From a virus, in the IMG/VR virus record IMGVR_UViG_3300025645_000060, positions 1 to 64,000 of that record: DNA of 64,000 bases; one strand, given 5' to 3'. Shown one piece after another: positions 26,791-35,691 of this stretch. The translations under genes and the position numbers were made by a program. Below the pieces are notes generated by a model. The model was not told the origin of the DNA. It searched no databases and was given only the letters and a program-made list of their open reading frames with translations. Position 1 is the stretch's first letter. Each line of letters begins with the position of its first letter.

Positions 26791-27630
26791 TTATTCCGTA
26801 AAGTTAACAAAAAACGGATCATAAATACCTTTAATTTCAATTGTCGACTCACTTAAACATAACATTAGGTGAGTTTTACCTCTTTTAAATGTATGTGCAT
26901 CACCTTTTTTTAAGATAATGCCAGATATTAAGTCTTTAATTGCTCCACTCTTAACTTTAAATGTCTCATTAAAGTCTGAGTGATGATGTTTAGCTAATTC
27001 TGACAAGGTTGACATCTTACAAACCCCATCCCAAGAACCATCGTTTTTACTTAATAGTTTAAGCGTAACTCCTTTTGAAAGTTCTACACACTTTCCTGTA
27101 GGAAGATTAAGTATATCCTTGTAAGAAACGTCTATATCTAATTCGTCTCCAAATTTATCTAGTGTAGATTGATACATCCCACTTAATGGCATATGAACCC
27201 CAATAACTACCAAAGGATCGTCTCCATCCCATTGAACAACCACACCATAGCACAAAACATCTAATACGCCATCGTATTTCTTATGATACCTAACTCGTTG
27301 CAAATACTCGTATTCCCCCTTTGATTCAACATGCTTACTAAAATTACTGTTAGCCAAAACAGCATCGCACGTAAACATTGTAGACTGCCAAGATAATGGG
27401 GTGCTTGGAAAATCGTGTTCTCCCTCGTACTGTAGCGACTCTCTAAATTTAGGGGAATACATCTCTACATTACTTTCAATATCCCATACCCAAAACCCTA
27501 ATGAATTATCATCTAGCCCAGACTTCATTAGTCTCGAAAAAGCTTGTTCGTAATTTGCTCCATTGATGCTTGATAGCATAAATTGAAGCTTGTGCATTGG
27601 AGTCATGTCGCATAATCTATCGTTAATCAT
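26791..27630 (-). CDS. PAS-domain protein with C-terminal cupin-like domain (279 aa)
   Basis: Residues about 25-150 read as a PAS fold: LGFWVWDIESNVEMYSPKF (signature start of PAS_3), a sW-containing helix region, YLQRVRYHKKYDGVLDVLCYG (the strand pair after the helical connector) and PLVVIGVHMPLS (last strand). Residues about 190-275 look like a small cupin barrel (LAKHHHSDFNETFKVKSGAIKDLI; LKKGDAHTFKRGKTHLMLC), with His residues that could hold metal. PAS domains sense ligands, redox or light. No kinase, cyclase or HTH domain follows. The gene sits inside the head-tail module with an 8-bp overlap to a membrane protein gene. Confidence 0.68.
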   Translation of the reverse strand: MINDRLCDMTPMHKLQFMLSSINGANYEQAFSRLMKSGLDDNSLGFWVWDIESNVEMYSPKFRESLQYEGEHDFPSTPLSWQSTMFTCDAVLANSNFSKHVESKGEYEYLQRVRYHKKYDGVLDVLCYGVVVQWDGDDPLVVIGVHMPLSGMYQSTLDKFGDELDIDVSYKDILNLPTGKCVELSKGVTLKLLSKNDGSWDGVCKMSTLSELAKHHHSDFNETFKVKSGAIKDLISGIILKKGDAHTFKRGKTHLMLCLSESTIEIKGIYDPFFVNFTE

Positions 27631-27925
27631 TGCTCTTTCTCTTTATAAATTCACGAACCTTTAGTATCACATTAGTATATCGACTGTCATCACCAAATTC
27701 ATCTTCAAACATAGTAAGCATCATGTCCACACCAGTCACTAACTGAGATGTACGGACTCGCTCGTTAGCAATCTCTACCTCAAGTTTTCGTATTTTTTCT
27801 TTACAGCTAACCTCAGATTCAATTTCCTTCTTTTTTATTAAGAAGTTCCAACCTTCCTTACCCCAAATTGTGGCTATAAAAGTACCTACAGATGCCAAAC
27901 CCCCAACTATTACACTATTCTCCAT
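27623..27925 (-). CDS. Membrane-anchored coiled-coil protein (100 aa)
   Basis: N-terminal hydrophobic segment (SVIVGGLASVGTFIATIWG, about 4-22) followed by a charged coiled coil (EVSCKEKIRKLEVEIANERV). It overlaps the PAS-cupin gene by 8 bp, so the two proteins may act together, perhaps at the membrane. Its topology would also fit a holin- or spanin-like role. Confidence 0.55.
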   Translation of the reverse strand: MENSVIVGGLASVGTFIATIWGKEGWNFLIKKKEIESEVSCKEKIRKLEVEIANERVRTSQLVTGVDMMLTMFEDEFGDDSRYTNVILKVREFIKRKSND

Positions 27926-27951
27926 TACTTATATTTTACAAAAGGGTATTA

Positions 27952-28524
27952 TTAAATACAAAAAGACAATTTCTCTACTTCTAAATTAAGCCTAAATCCT
28001 CCGTATGGTCGCATATGTGATTGCTCCTCCAACTCTTCATAGAAATAACCATTGTAAATATCCTCTACCTTATCTTGAAACCCCAAAACCTTTACCTTTG
28101 AGTTATTCCATGAATGATTCTTTAGCGCAGACAACACCTCGTACTTTACGTTCTCACTAGTCTTTATTTCAGAATCGTCTCCGTACACGTCTCTGAAATT
28201 AAACCAAAATACTATTCCTATCTCGTATGTAGACTTTACTATTTTAGCACCTACATCCTTAACGTACTGCCTCTTAAAGTCTATATACGAGAAATTCCCA
28301 AGTTCCTCATCTGGGAATAGTTCCAGATAGGTATCATTATCTAATGCAACGGCAGGATAGAACCTCCTTTTGGTTCTTTCTATGTATTTGTTAGAGCCGA
28401 ATCCACGTTCCCTCTTCTCAACTTTGCCATATGAAGTCGTTAACCAAGGAAGTCCGCACTCAAACGCTTCTGCAATCTCGATACAAACAAGATCCGCTAA
28501 TTTAGGTTCTACTATATTCATCAT
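27952..28524 (-). CDS. Putative tail terminator / head-tail joining protein (190 aa)
   Basis: Position between a minor structural gene and the tail chaperones, and size, fit a tail terminator. The sequence is mixed alpha/beta (ADLVCIEIAEAFECGLPWL; IVKSTYEIGIVFWFNFRDVYGD). A 4-bp overlap (ATGA-type) joins it to the preceding gene. No family-specific motif was found. Confidence 0.45.
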   Translation of the reverse strand: MMNIVEPKLADLVCIEIAEAFECGLPWLTTSYGKVEKRERGFGSNKYIERTKRRFYPAVALDNDTYLELFPDEELGNFSYIDFKRQYVKDVGAKIVKSTYEIGIVFWFNFRDVYGDDSEIKTSENVKYEVLSALKNHSWNNSKVKVLGFQDKVEDIYNGYFYEELEEQSHMRPYGGFRLNLEVEKLSFCI

Positions 28525-28985
28525 CCTAGTATTGATTTTACAAAATTATTAATTAATATAGGCTTTACCTTCTCTGCTAATATAGCCTTGTCCTCTTCAC
28601 TAAGTCCAAATAATTCCCCATCTTCCTCGTACTTAGATAATAACCCTGCTTGATACTTACTATCAGTATTAATGACTTCAATTGAGCCTCCATCTAAAGA
28701 ATCTTTGTCATCACGAATCAATTCAAACGATCTTGAAAACGCTCCTGTTTCATATAAATCTGGCGTATAAGTACCTTTTCTTCGAGCAGTGTATGGATGA
28801 TAGTTTGGCGTAATAACCTTTCCAGAAACATACATACTTTTCTCGCTTATCCTATCAGAGTTCATTTTCTTTACCTCTTCATAGAAGCTCTCCATTACTA
28901 TCGTAAGTGCAGCAGACTGTGGATTAAAATCTTCAAGAGATTCAATCAAAGAGTCTATCTTCACTAATGGATCATCTGATTGCAC
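28521..28985 (-). CDS. Putative tail completion/neck protein (154 aa)
   Basis: Resembles gp10-type neck proteins in size and content: an N-terminal helix (LTIVMESFYEEVKKMNSDRI), then YTPDLYETGAFSRSFELIRDDKD and a C-terminal helix. Overlaps the upstream gene by 14 bp. Assignment rests mainly on gene order. Confidence 0.45.
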   Translation of the reverse strand: MQSDDPLVKIDSLIESLEDFNPQSAALTIVMESFYEEVKKMNSDRISEKSMYVSGKVITPNYHPYTARRKGTYTPDLYETGAFSRSFELIRDDKDSLDGGSIEVINTDSKYQAGLLSKYEEDGELFGLSEEDKAILAEKVKPILINNFVKSILG

Positions 28986-30183
28986 TGTTTCTCACTTTTT
29001 GCTTAACGCAGCCTTGACAAACTCTATCCATGCCACTCAAGTCTACGTTTAATGTATTCAGTCTACGATTATACTCATAGACAAGTCCGTTCTTATGTCC
29101 ATCTGGATTACCTTCTATCGCAAACAGAATCTCATTCTTGTTCCACTCCATATTCTTAGTGTGTCGATTAATCTTAACCCCTGCATTGTAAGCCATCTCC
29201 TTGAGCATATTTACACCCATTCGATAGTACAGACAATCAGCAAACAGAATCTTCTGCTCTATAAGGAAGTCAGTAGGGTCGCACGTTACGTTAAATTTGA
29301 AGTTAAGTCCAAAGTTACTCTCGTTAGTCCAATCGTTGAAGTCAGTATCCCATGTCTCATTAAAACCTTGATCTGCCTTGAATCCAGAAACCTTTACGTA
29401 ATTACCCATACTCCATGTTCCACCGTAGTAGCTAGTTATGGGTACTCCACTTATGGCAGATTCATCATATACCAAATAGTACTTAGAGTCTGACTCTAGA
29501 TCTAAAGATACATCATGCCACTGCTCTTGATTAGGAGTTGTGTACACTAGGCTGATTGTTTGAACAGGGAACAGATTGCCAAACTTGAATAGCTTCAAAC
29601 TCAACGTTTGAGCCTCACTAAAGTGGGTGGCTATCTTGTGTACAGAAGTCTTTAATCCACTACTGTATGGCAAACTGAAATAATGACCCACAATCTTATC
29701 GCTAAGTATATAGTCATCCCCAATCATTATATTGGTAAATAACTTTCCGTTACCCAATAAATTTCTCGCCCCTAGTGTTTTTGCCCTAAGTGTTTTCCAG
29801 TCTGAGATAACATCTCCAATAGCACCCTCAGTTTTCTCTCTAAGCCACTCTGTGGCATAATCGTATGCTTTCCAATACAATGTATCACTTGTCGGCTGTG
29901 CGCTTACAGAGACGGCTACACGCTTAAATAAAGATCCTCCGTCATCAACTAAGTCTCCTACCGCATAGTCTACTTTCAACACATCGAACGCTGGGTATAC
30001 AAATTCACTATCATCTTCTATCAAGCACTCTATATTAGAGTAGGTCAACATTGGATGGATGTCGTTAAACCACAACCCACTATCGCTAGTGAGCATATCT
30101 GTAATCTGCATCCCACTAGGGTTCTTATTCTGCTTCCATCCATTTACTGATAGGAAATCTGTCTTGAGTAGCGTTATATCCAT
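28972..30183 (-). CDS. Head-proximal structural protein (403 aa)
   Basis: First gene after the major capsid gene and its terminator. The N-terminal region contains WLREKTEGAIGDVISDWKTLRAK, resembling head-tail adaptor segments; the middle is a strand-rich domain (about 190-300) and the C-terminus has CQGCVKQK, a CxxC pair. Possibly an adaptor with an inserted carbohydrate-binding domain. Not identified with certainty. Confidence 0.45.
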   Translation of the reverse strand: MDITLLKTDFLSVNGWKQNKNPSGMQITDMLTSDSGLWFNDIHPMLTYSNIECLIEDDSEFVYPAFDVLKVDYAVGDLVDDGGSLFKRVAVSVSAQPTSDTLYWKAYDYATEWLREKTEGAIGDVISDWKTLRAKTLGARNLLGNGKLFTNIMIGDDYILSDKIVGHYFSLPYSSGLKTSVHKIATHFSEAQTLSLKLFKFGNLFPVQTISLVYTTPNQEQWHDVSLDLESDSKYYLVYDESAISGVPITSYYGGTWSMGNYVKVSGFKADQGFNETWDTDFNDWTNESNFGLNFKFNVTCDPTDFLIEQKILFADCLYYRMGVNMLKEMAYNAGVKINRHTKNMEWNKNEILFAIEGNPDGHKNGLVYEYNRRLNTLNVDLSGMDRVCQGCVKQKVRNSAIR

Positions 30184-30195
30184 GATGTTGTTGTA

Positions 30196-30233
30196 TTAAA
30201 AAAGGGGCTAACCTATAACTAGGCTTGCCCCTT
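30196..30233 (-). terminator. Terminator after major capsid gene
   Basis: On the minus strand AAGGGGC (30233-30227) pairs with GCCCCTT (30208-30202), with an inner GCCT/AGGT stem, followed by T residues. It lies between the capsid stop and the next gene and probably reduces expression of the genes behind the capsid gene. Confidence 0.78.
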
Positions 30234-30269
30234 CACCTTAAATATCAAAATTGAAAAAGAATATCAGTA

Positions 30270-31364
30270 TTAAACTGCAATATCAAACTTAATAATTCCA
30301 GATGGTATAGTAGCTGGCGCACTATTGTACTTTGTGAATAACGCAATATCAAATGCGAAATCAACTACTTCCATAGCAGTTCTAGTTAAGTACTCAGTTC
30401 CTGCTCCTAGATCGTTTGCTTCTCCATCTCCAAGAGAAACTACATCGTCATACTCGTAAGTACCTACGTTGAAGTTTATTCCAGGAAGATTTACTTGCCC
30501 CCATCTGTGACCATCACCAGTAGTAGTTCCATAAATTGAGTCTGGCTCAACTCTAGTAAGCATACCTAATGTTCCATCCTCGATAGCATAAGCTGTCGCA
30601 GATTTCCCTGTTGCGTTTGTGATCGCATTAGAGAAAGACCAATTATAGCCATCAAGAAGATACGCTCTGTTCTCACTATTGTAAGCACCAAATCCTTCCA
30701 TTCTACTAGCGATAGATCTTAAACCTTGATTACCAACAATGTCCATGCGGTTAGGCTCGAAGTCATTAGAAATCATCATTGATCCCAAATCGTGAAGTAT
30801 AACTGAGTCTTTCAGTTTCGCACCAACACCTACTTCAGATACAACATCTTCTTCCCACTCGTGACCACCTACAGTAGTTACTCCAGAAGCTGCTGCACCT
30901 CCTTCTACTCCACCGATAATCTGAGTCTTTCCTGCATCTAACGCAGTAACAGCCATCCCATCAAGTGTAGACATCAACTTAGAGATGAATGCTCTCATCT
31001 TGTGGTTGAAATCCATCTGATAGTCAATATCGTTGTTGAAGTGTTGTCTAGGATACATTCTAAAGCCATAAGCTAAAGTTGTAAACACTACAGTATAGAA
31101 TGCTGAAGTATTCTCGTCAGCAGCTATAGTAATTGGTCTAGTAGACCTAATCGTCACATCCTTGTAATTAAGGACTGGCATCTTCAATGCTCTACCCATA
31201 CTAACTCCTGCCTTTTGGCGTAAGTCCTCTGTGATAAATGACATTGCTCCTTGCGACTGTCTTGCAAATGTGTTGAAAGCCCCTGCTCTCGTAATTTTAA
31301 TTTCGTTGCTATCAAATTCGGGGTTTGCTGATCGAAATTCTTGTGATAATGTTGCTAATAACAT
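30270..31364 (-). CDS. Major capsid protein (364 aa)
   Basis: Placed after portal and scaffold genes and before a strong terminator, as expected for the most abundant virion protein. The composition is typical of an HK97-fold capsid: an N-terminal arm, LRQKAGVSMGRALKMPVLNYKDVTI, and a strand-rich core (YYTVVFTTLAYGFRMYPRQHF-like stretch near residue 90-110; EVGVGAKLKDSVILHDLGSM). No protease cleavage site is evident and a separate scaffold gene precedes it. Confidence 0.78.
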   Translation of the reverse strand: MLLATLSQEFRSANPEFDSNEIKITRAGAFNTFARQSQGAMSFITEDLRQKAGVSMGRALKMPVLNYKDVTIRSTRPITIAADENTSAFYTVVFTTLAYGFRMYPRQHFNNDIDYQMDFNHKMRAFISKLMSTLDGMAVTALDAGKTQIIGGVEGGAAASGVTTVGGHEWEEDVVSEVGVGAKLKDSVILHDLGSMMISNDFEPNRMDIVGNQGLRSIASRMEGFGAYNSENRAYLLDGYNWSFSNAITNATGKSATAYAIEDGTLGMLTRVEPDSIYGTTTGDGHRWGQVNLPGINFNVGTYEYDDVVSLGDGEANDLGAGTEYLTRTAMEVVDFAFDIALFTKYNSAPATIPSGIIKFDIAV

Positions 31365-31437
31365 AGTATCAAGTATTTATTGATTAAAAAAAATATTTCG
31401 CAGTAATGACCCCTTTTACTTGTTGCGTGTTCATTGT

Positions 31438-32352
31438 TTATTGCATTGGTAAGGCTTTCACCTCTGGCGTATTATACATCTCTGTGAAAGCTGCTTGGTA
31501 TTTGTCTCCACCTTTGGCAATTCCTCTACTCGCCAAGTCAGCCTCAATAGCTATTCTTGCCTCGTCTTTAGTACTTGCTGATCCAAGACTCTGAGTTTTT
31601 GACTCTGCTCCCTTCACTCCTGTACCGTTACTCTTTTTCCCTGCATCAACATAGTTGCCAACCTCTCTCATAATCAACTCTTTAGTCGAGTATGGGTTAT
31701 TGGCATTCTGTGGATTAACAAGTAACTTTCCTGCTTTATCTCTCCATTGGTATATAGGCTCTGTTGCCGTACCAATATTCTCTACATCGTGCGTCTGTAG
31801 CAACCTGTCAGTTTTCATCTGCACTATATCAAGAAACTCGTCCTCTCCATAGCCAGACTTAGGCTTTAGCCCTGCCGTTGCTCCACTTATCTCACTGTTT
31901 AGACCTAGCATTAATGTCGCCTTGTCTCTATCGGCAAGTTGCGTTGCAAAATCAGCCTCAAGAGTAGAGATTTGAGAATTAAATGCCTCTATCTTTGTAT
32001 TGGCATCAATCAACTCTTGTTTTGTCGCCTCAAACTGAGCAGCAGAAACCTTGTCCCCACTTCCATCAGCTAACTGTGCTGCTAGAGTTTCATTCTTACT
32101 AGAGAGAGTGTCTATCTGACCTTTGTATTCGGCATAAGCCCTTTTCATATAGTCATAATATTTCTCTCCTTGATTCTTTGGGATGCCTGTAGCTTCAAGC
32201 ACATCAGTTTCTATACCTTGTGCATCTCTTCCAGTTTTCTCTCCCAATACGATATCTTCATCATTTTTAGATAATGTCTCAATCGCACTAATTTGTTCAG
32301 CAGTAAGGTCTTTCAATACTTCTTGCTGTAATATGATATCCTTCTTTAACAT
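31438..32352 (-). CDS. Head scaffolding protein (304 aa)
   Basis: Acidic, helical and lacking hydrophobic core stretches. A coiled coil covers about residues 80-150 (DTLSSKNETLAAQLADGSGDK; AFNSQISTLEADFATQLADR), followed by a Gly/Ser/Lys-rich linker (GKKSNGTGVKGAESKTQSLG) and a helical C-terminus. Position immediately before the major capsid gene is the usual place for the scaffold that guides procapsid assembly. Confidence 0.72.
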   Translation of the reverse strand: MLKKDIILQQEVLKDLTAEQISAIETLSKNDEDIVLGEKTGRDAQGIETDVLEATGIPKNQGEKYYDYMKRAYAEYKGQIDTLSSKNETLAAQLADGSGDKVSAAQFEATKQELIDANTKIEAFNSQISTLEADFATQLADRDKATLMLGLNSEISGATAGLKPKSGYGEDEFLDIVQMKTDRLLQTHDVENIGTATEPIYQWRDKAGKLLVNPQNANNPYSTKELIMREVGNYVDAGKKSNGTGVKGAESKTQSLGSASTKDEARIAIEADLASRGIAKGGDKYQAAFTEMYNTPEVKALPMQ

Positions 32353-32378
32353 TGACTCTTTATGTTTGGTTAATAATA

Positions 32379-32693
32379 TTATCTACTCTTAGTTTTCTTC
32401 GGCTTCAATCCTTCTAAGTACTCTGCGTGATCAAACTTTATTCGATCTGGCATAGAGGTAACCTTTACTATCGTAAGCCCTTGTGTACGGTGGTACTTTA
32501 AAAAGTTTGTCTCAAACGCCCTTGCGTCAGTAATAAACTCATACGGCTTAGACTTCTTCGTTGGTGGATCAATGCCATTAGATGGCTCATATTCAATCCT
32601 CTCTATCTGAAGGATAACCTTGTCAGAAGTATTCTTCTCAACTACTGGCGCAGCCTTTTTGACTACTTTCTTTACAACTTTTTCATCACTCAT
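32379..32693 (-). CDS. Hypothetical head-module protein (104 aa)
   Basis: Lys-rich N-terminus (KVVKKVVKKAAPVVEKN) followed by a small domain (VILQIERIEYEPSNG; TQGLTIVKVTSMPDRIKFDHAEYL). It overlaps the portal gene by 8 bp and precedes the scaffold gene. May be a minor head protein or head decoration factor; not recognised. Confidence 0.55.
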   Translation of the reverse strand: MSDEKVVKKVVKKAAPVVEKNTSDKVILQIERIEYEPSNGIDPPTKKSKPYEFITDARAFETNFLKYHRTQGLTIVKVTSMPDRIKFDHAEYLEGLKPKKTKSR

Positions 32694-34446
32694 TTACTGT
32701 GTTATTTAATGGTTCTTCAATAATGATTGGCTTCGGATCTCCAATGTATGTTTTAATCACATCTCGAATCTTAGCTATTTTTCTGTCAAAAGACAATTTA
32801 ATTCCATCTTCGTCATATGCTTGACTCGCAAAGTGAGTAACATCACCATTCTCTCTCTCGAATCTCTTTATATAACTTGTCAAGTTAACCTTTGTCATGT
32901 AATCCTTAAAGTCTATATATCCCATAGAATACATACTCGTAACAGCATCTTCCCATAAGTGCCTAAAAGGATCAATATGACTAATGATCATCTCTCTTTG
33001 TATCTTCTCTGGAGCGTGCCTATGCTTTGTCTCGTAGTACTGATCTAACAACCCATCTAGTATAGTACCATCAAGTTTCTTAGCCCTAGCCTCTATATAA
33101 AGATTCAACATCATGTCTGCACTTACCATAAAGAACTCAGTTCCATAATTCACACTGCAATTCGTAAAGAAACTTCCGTATCTAAGCTCGCATATAGTAG
33201 TATCAACCCATTGGTGGGCTTGCTCTAAAGAACGCTTAACTTTCAATATGGCAGCTTTACCTTGCTCCATCAGACTCATTACTTGAGTAACATTCACCGC
33301 CTGGTCACTTGTAACCTCTATCGGATTTCCTGTAACCGCAGTAATGAACTGTCTCCTTCTCCTTGTTTCCTCTTCCACAAGATACTTTAGAGTAAGTACG
33401 TCAGTCTGAATAATGCCTGCTGGTGGCGTAATCATGGGATCATCCTTACTACTCGGTGGATCTACCTCAATTAAACTCCCTGCTCCTGTAAGGCTGCTTT
33501 CAGCACATACTGGGCATTTCTCTGGCGAATTACCTCGCATGACGTTGATGCCATCATTTGTCTTTAAGTACCCACCGCTACAACTAGCATTGTCATGATC
33601 CCTAGTAAAGTCGCACTCTTGCGTATACTGCCAATAGATAGGAAAACTACCATGACTGTCAGCAATCTTCTTGCTAGTCATAATAAATTGCAAGTAGTCT
33701 AAATTACCAACCTCTCCACTAATGGGTGATCGCATCACGCCCTTTTCTCCGTCTTTCAAATGATCACTAAGGAAGAATCTAGCAGGACATCTGCCTAATC
33801 CATGCTCTGAACTTGACAACTCTTTAGCATACAAGTCTCCAACAAACATATCAAACACTTGAAAGTGGGTTTCATCTACATGGACATACTTATTATCTCC
33901 AATGCTATACACCAACCAATCAAACTGCTCGTCTGCTCCACCGTAATCTACAACACTCGTAACGTCAACGAAATAAACATATGGCTCTGGTCGTAGACCC
34001 TCTTGCTCCGCAGGCAAATCAACAACCATTACGCTATTGTGCCTACTCTTCAGTTTACTCCATGCGTCTCTACGCCAGAATGTCTTACTATCTAAAGTAT
34101 CTATACGATACCTCATCCAATCCTCTTCAACATCTTTGTCAGTAAAGTGACAATGGTAAACAGGATCACGCCCATCATAAACTTTCTCTAATAGATTAAA
34201 TGATTCACCTGTAAGTGAAACTGTATCTATAGGGAAATCTAAATAAGCCCTAAAGTTCTGAGCCTTATCTTTCGGCAGCCTTCTATCGACACTTTTTAAG
34301 AATCGTTTTAAGGCATGACTCTGACTAGACTCTTGCTGTGCATCTACATGAAATCTTACCCTTTCTTCATGTCTAGATGCTCTCTGTAGAGCCAACTTGT
34401 TCTTTGGACTCTCCAGTTTCGCCTTGAGTTGATTTACTGTTACCAT
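32686..34446 (-). CDS. Portal protein (586 aa)
   Basis: The ring protein at the capsid vertex through which DNA is packaged. Evidence is position (before scaffold and capsid), length, and the long helical stem region (LKYLVEEETRRRRQFITAVTG; VNVTQVMSLMEQGKAAILKVKRSLEQ) typical of portals. An inserted segment with spaced Cys (ASCSGGY ... EKCPVCAES, about residues 285-320) looks like a zinc ribbon, seen in portals of some Bacteroidetes phages. I use the ATG at 34446; an ATG at 34485 would increase the overlap with the upstream small gene from 74 to 113 bp. Confidence 0.75.
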   Translation of the reverse strand: MVTVNQLKAKLESPKNKLALQRASRHEERVRFHVDAQQESSQSHALKRFLKSVDRRLPKDKAQNFRAYLDFPIDTVSLTGESFNLLEKVYDGRDPVYHCHFTDKDVEEDWMRYRIDTLDSKTFWRRDAWSKLKSRHNSVMVVDLPAEQEGLRPEPYVYFVDVTSVVDYGGADEQFDWLVYSIGDNKYVHVDETHFQVFDMFVGDLYAKELSSSEHGLGRCPARFFLSDHLKDGEKGVMRSPISGEVGNLDYLQFIMTSKKIADSHGSFPIYWQYTQECDFTRDHDNASCSGGYLKTNDGINVMRGNSPEKCPVCAESSLTGAGSLIEVDPPSSKDDPMITPPAGIIQTDVLTLKYLVEEETRRRRQFITAVTGNPIEVTSDQAVNVTQVMSLMEQGKAAILKVKRSLEQAHQWVDTTICELRYGSFFTNCSVNYGTEFFMVSADMMLNLYIEARAKKLDGTILDGLLDQYYETKHRHAPEKIQREMIISHIDPFRHLWEDAVTSMYSMGYIDFKDYMTKVNLTSYIKRFERENGDVTHFASQAYDEDGIKLSFDRKIAKIRDVIKTYIGDPKPIIIEEPLNNTVNE

Positions 34447-34582
34447 CTTTCTTAGCTTTTGGTTGAATCCACTCAAATCCTCCATCAGTATTCTTCGCCA
34501 TTATTCTTTCGGCATGAATCTTATTAGTAATACAATCCCCTTGTATCGGATGAGTTAGTAAAAATTTTATTTTTTTAGTCAT
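34373..34582 (-). CDS. Small head-module protein (69 aa)
   Basis: Reads MTKKIKFLLTHPIQGDCI... then a hydrophilic Lys/Ser/Glu-rich tail. It starts 9 bp after the 220-aa gene's stop and overlaps the portal start. Codon spacing and position support a real gene; function unknown. Confidence 0.55.
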   Translation of the reverse strand: MTKKIKFLLTHPIQGDCITNKIHAERIMAKNTDGGFEWIQPKAKKDGNSKSTQGETGESKEQVGSTESI

Positions 34583-34591
34583 GTTTAACTA

Positions 34592-35254
34592 TTATACGTA
34601 AGTAAGTAAGTCAAAATCAGTAAAGTCTGAGGCTGGTATTACCGCAACTGTATTCGACCAATTATCTAGAAGCTGAAAAGAAATGGCATTGTAATCTACA
34701 TCGTCATAACCTCCAGCTACCTTGTTACCTACGTTAAATTGCTGAATTGGAATAGGTGCTATAGTTCCAACATTTGTAACATCATCTACTGCTGCCATCA
34801 GCTTCCCATCGGCAGATATCATATATACACCAAGATTAGTGAAATCCTCATTTCTTAAAGTCTTTAGTGCAGTAATTACATCTTGTCTTGCACTTAGCAC
34901 TTGAGCCTCAAATTCTGTCGGCTCGTAACCTAGACTGATTGGTACACCACCATAAGAATCATTACCGCCTCTAGCAGTCCTAACTGTACCATCTGTAAAT
35001 GCTGGTGATTCTGTGAATGGGCTAAACTGAGCCTTAGTTCCATCAACCGCTGCTGTCAATCCATCCCATGTGGCTACAACTCCGAAACCTCCTACCCCAA
35101 TACCTGCTACAATAGTATTAGGAGTTCCATCAACTTGCAATCTTTGAAAGATCAATCGCTGAACTTTTCCGAAATGTTCACAAGATGAAGAAGGGATGTC
35201 TGGAATTACTGTATTTGTCGCTCCACAGAGTATTAATGTGCTGAAATTAATCAT
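34592..35254 (-). CDS. Virion structural protein, possible major tail protein (220 aa)
   Basis: First gene of the late operon. Strand-rich with small residues (TIVAGIGVGGFGVVATWDG; KVAGGYDDVDYNAISFQLLDNW). No other gene between capsid and tape measure looks like a tail-tube protein, so this may be the major tail protein placed in an uncommon position before the portal; a head decoration protein is the alternative. A promoter 60-70 bp upstream should drive it strongly. Confidence 0.48.
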   Translation of the reverse strand: MINFSTLILCGATNTVIPDIPSSSCEHFGKVQRLIFQRLQVDGTPNTIVAGIGVGGFGVVATWDGLTAAVDGTKAQFSPFTESPAFTDGTVRTARGGNDSYGGVPISLGYEPTEFEAQVLSARQDVITALKTLRNEDFTNLGVYMISADGKLMAAVDDVTNVGTIAPIPIQQFNVGNKVAGGYDDVDYNAISFQLLDNWSNTVAVIPASDFTDFDLLTYV

Positions 35255-35314
35255 CGTAAGTAAAATTTAATTTTTTATAAATAACTATCTCCTACCCATC
35301 GAAGCTATGAAATA

Positions 35315-35322
35315 CAAAGATA
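35315..35322 (-). promoter_or_regulatory. Probable late-operon promoter
   Basis: TATCTTTG on the minus strand (35322-35315), a TAnnTTTG match with start expected near 35308, giving a leader of about 50 nt before the ATG at 35254. The whole run of structural genes down to 7684 is on this strand with no other strong promoter visible. Confidence 0.55.
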
Positions 35323-35440
35323 TAACAATATTTTACACTTAAAATGATCTTAGTGACAGAATCTTATTTTGAATATAAAAATAGTTGCGTAATTGTAATG
35401 AGATAAAGATATTTTATATTACATTTGTTTTATATTAAAA

Positions 35441-35466
35441 AACCCCTACCAACTAGTGATAGGGGC
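35441..35466 (-). terminator. Rho-independent terminator
   Basis: On the minus strand CCCCTA (35466-35461) and TAGGGG (35450-35445 region) form the stem, followed by six T residues. It ends the 48-aa gene's transcript just before the late promoter. Confidence 0.82.
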
Positions 35467-35506
35467 TAGATAGACCTAATGCTCACCTCAGAAGCGGATG
35501 GTTAGT

Positions 35507-35653
35507 CTAATAGTTCTTGAAATCTCTCCTATAATACTCTTCTAGAGCATCTTCGTCGCATTCAATAGACGATTCAGCGTATGGTTTAGCTTTGAAAAAG
35601 ACAGATACTAGTGTAGCGGAAGTGATAGCTAGAGATATAGTTAGTAAATACAT
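35507..35653 (-). CDS. 48-aa single-pass membrane peptide on its own transcript
   Basis: An ATG at 35653 begins MYLLTISLAITSATLVSVFF, a hydrophobic anchor or signal peptide, followed by a charged tail ending YRRDFKNY. The promoter box TATATTTG (35666-35659) ends only 5 bp before the ATG, so the mRNA would be nearly or fully leaderless. A terminator follows at 35441-35466. Promoter, ORF and terminator together make this a well-supported small gene, though its role is unknown. Confidence 0.72.
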   Translation of the reverse strand: MYLLTISLAITSATLVSVFFKAKPYAESSIECDEDALEEYYRRDFKNY

Positions 35654-35658
35654 AGTCA

Positions 35659-35666
35659 CAAATATA
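35659..35666 (-). promoter_or_regulatory. Promoter -7 box of the 48-aa gene
   Basis: TATATTTG on the minus strand; the ATG follows after 5 nt. Confidence 0.6.
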
Positions 35667-35691
35667 TTAAATTGAAACTAAATAAAAGAAT

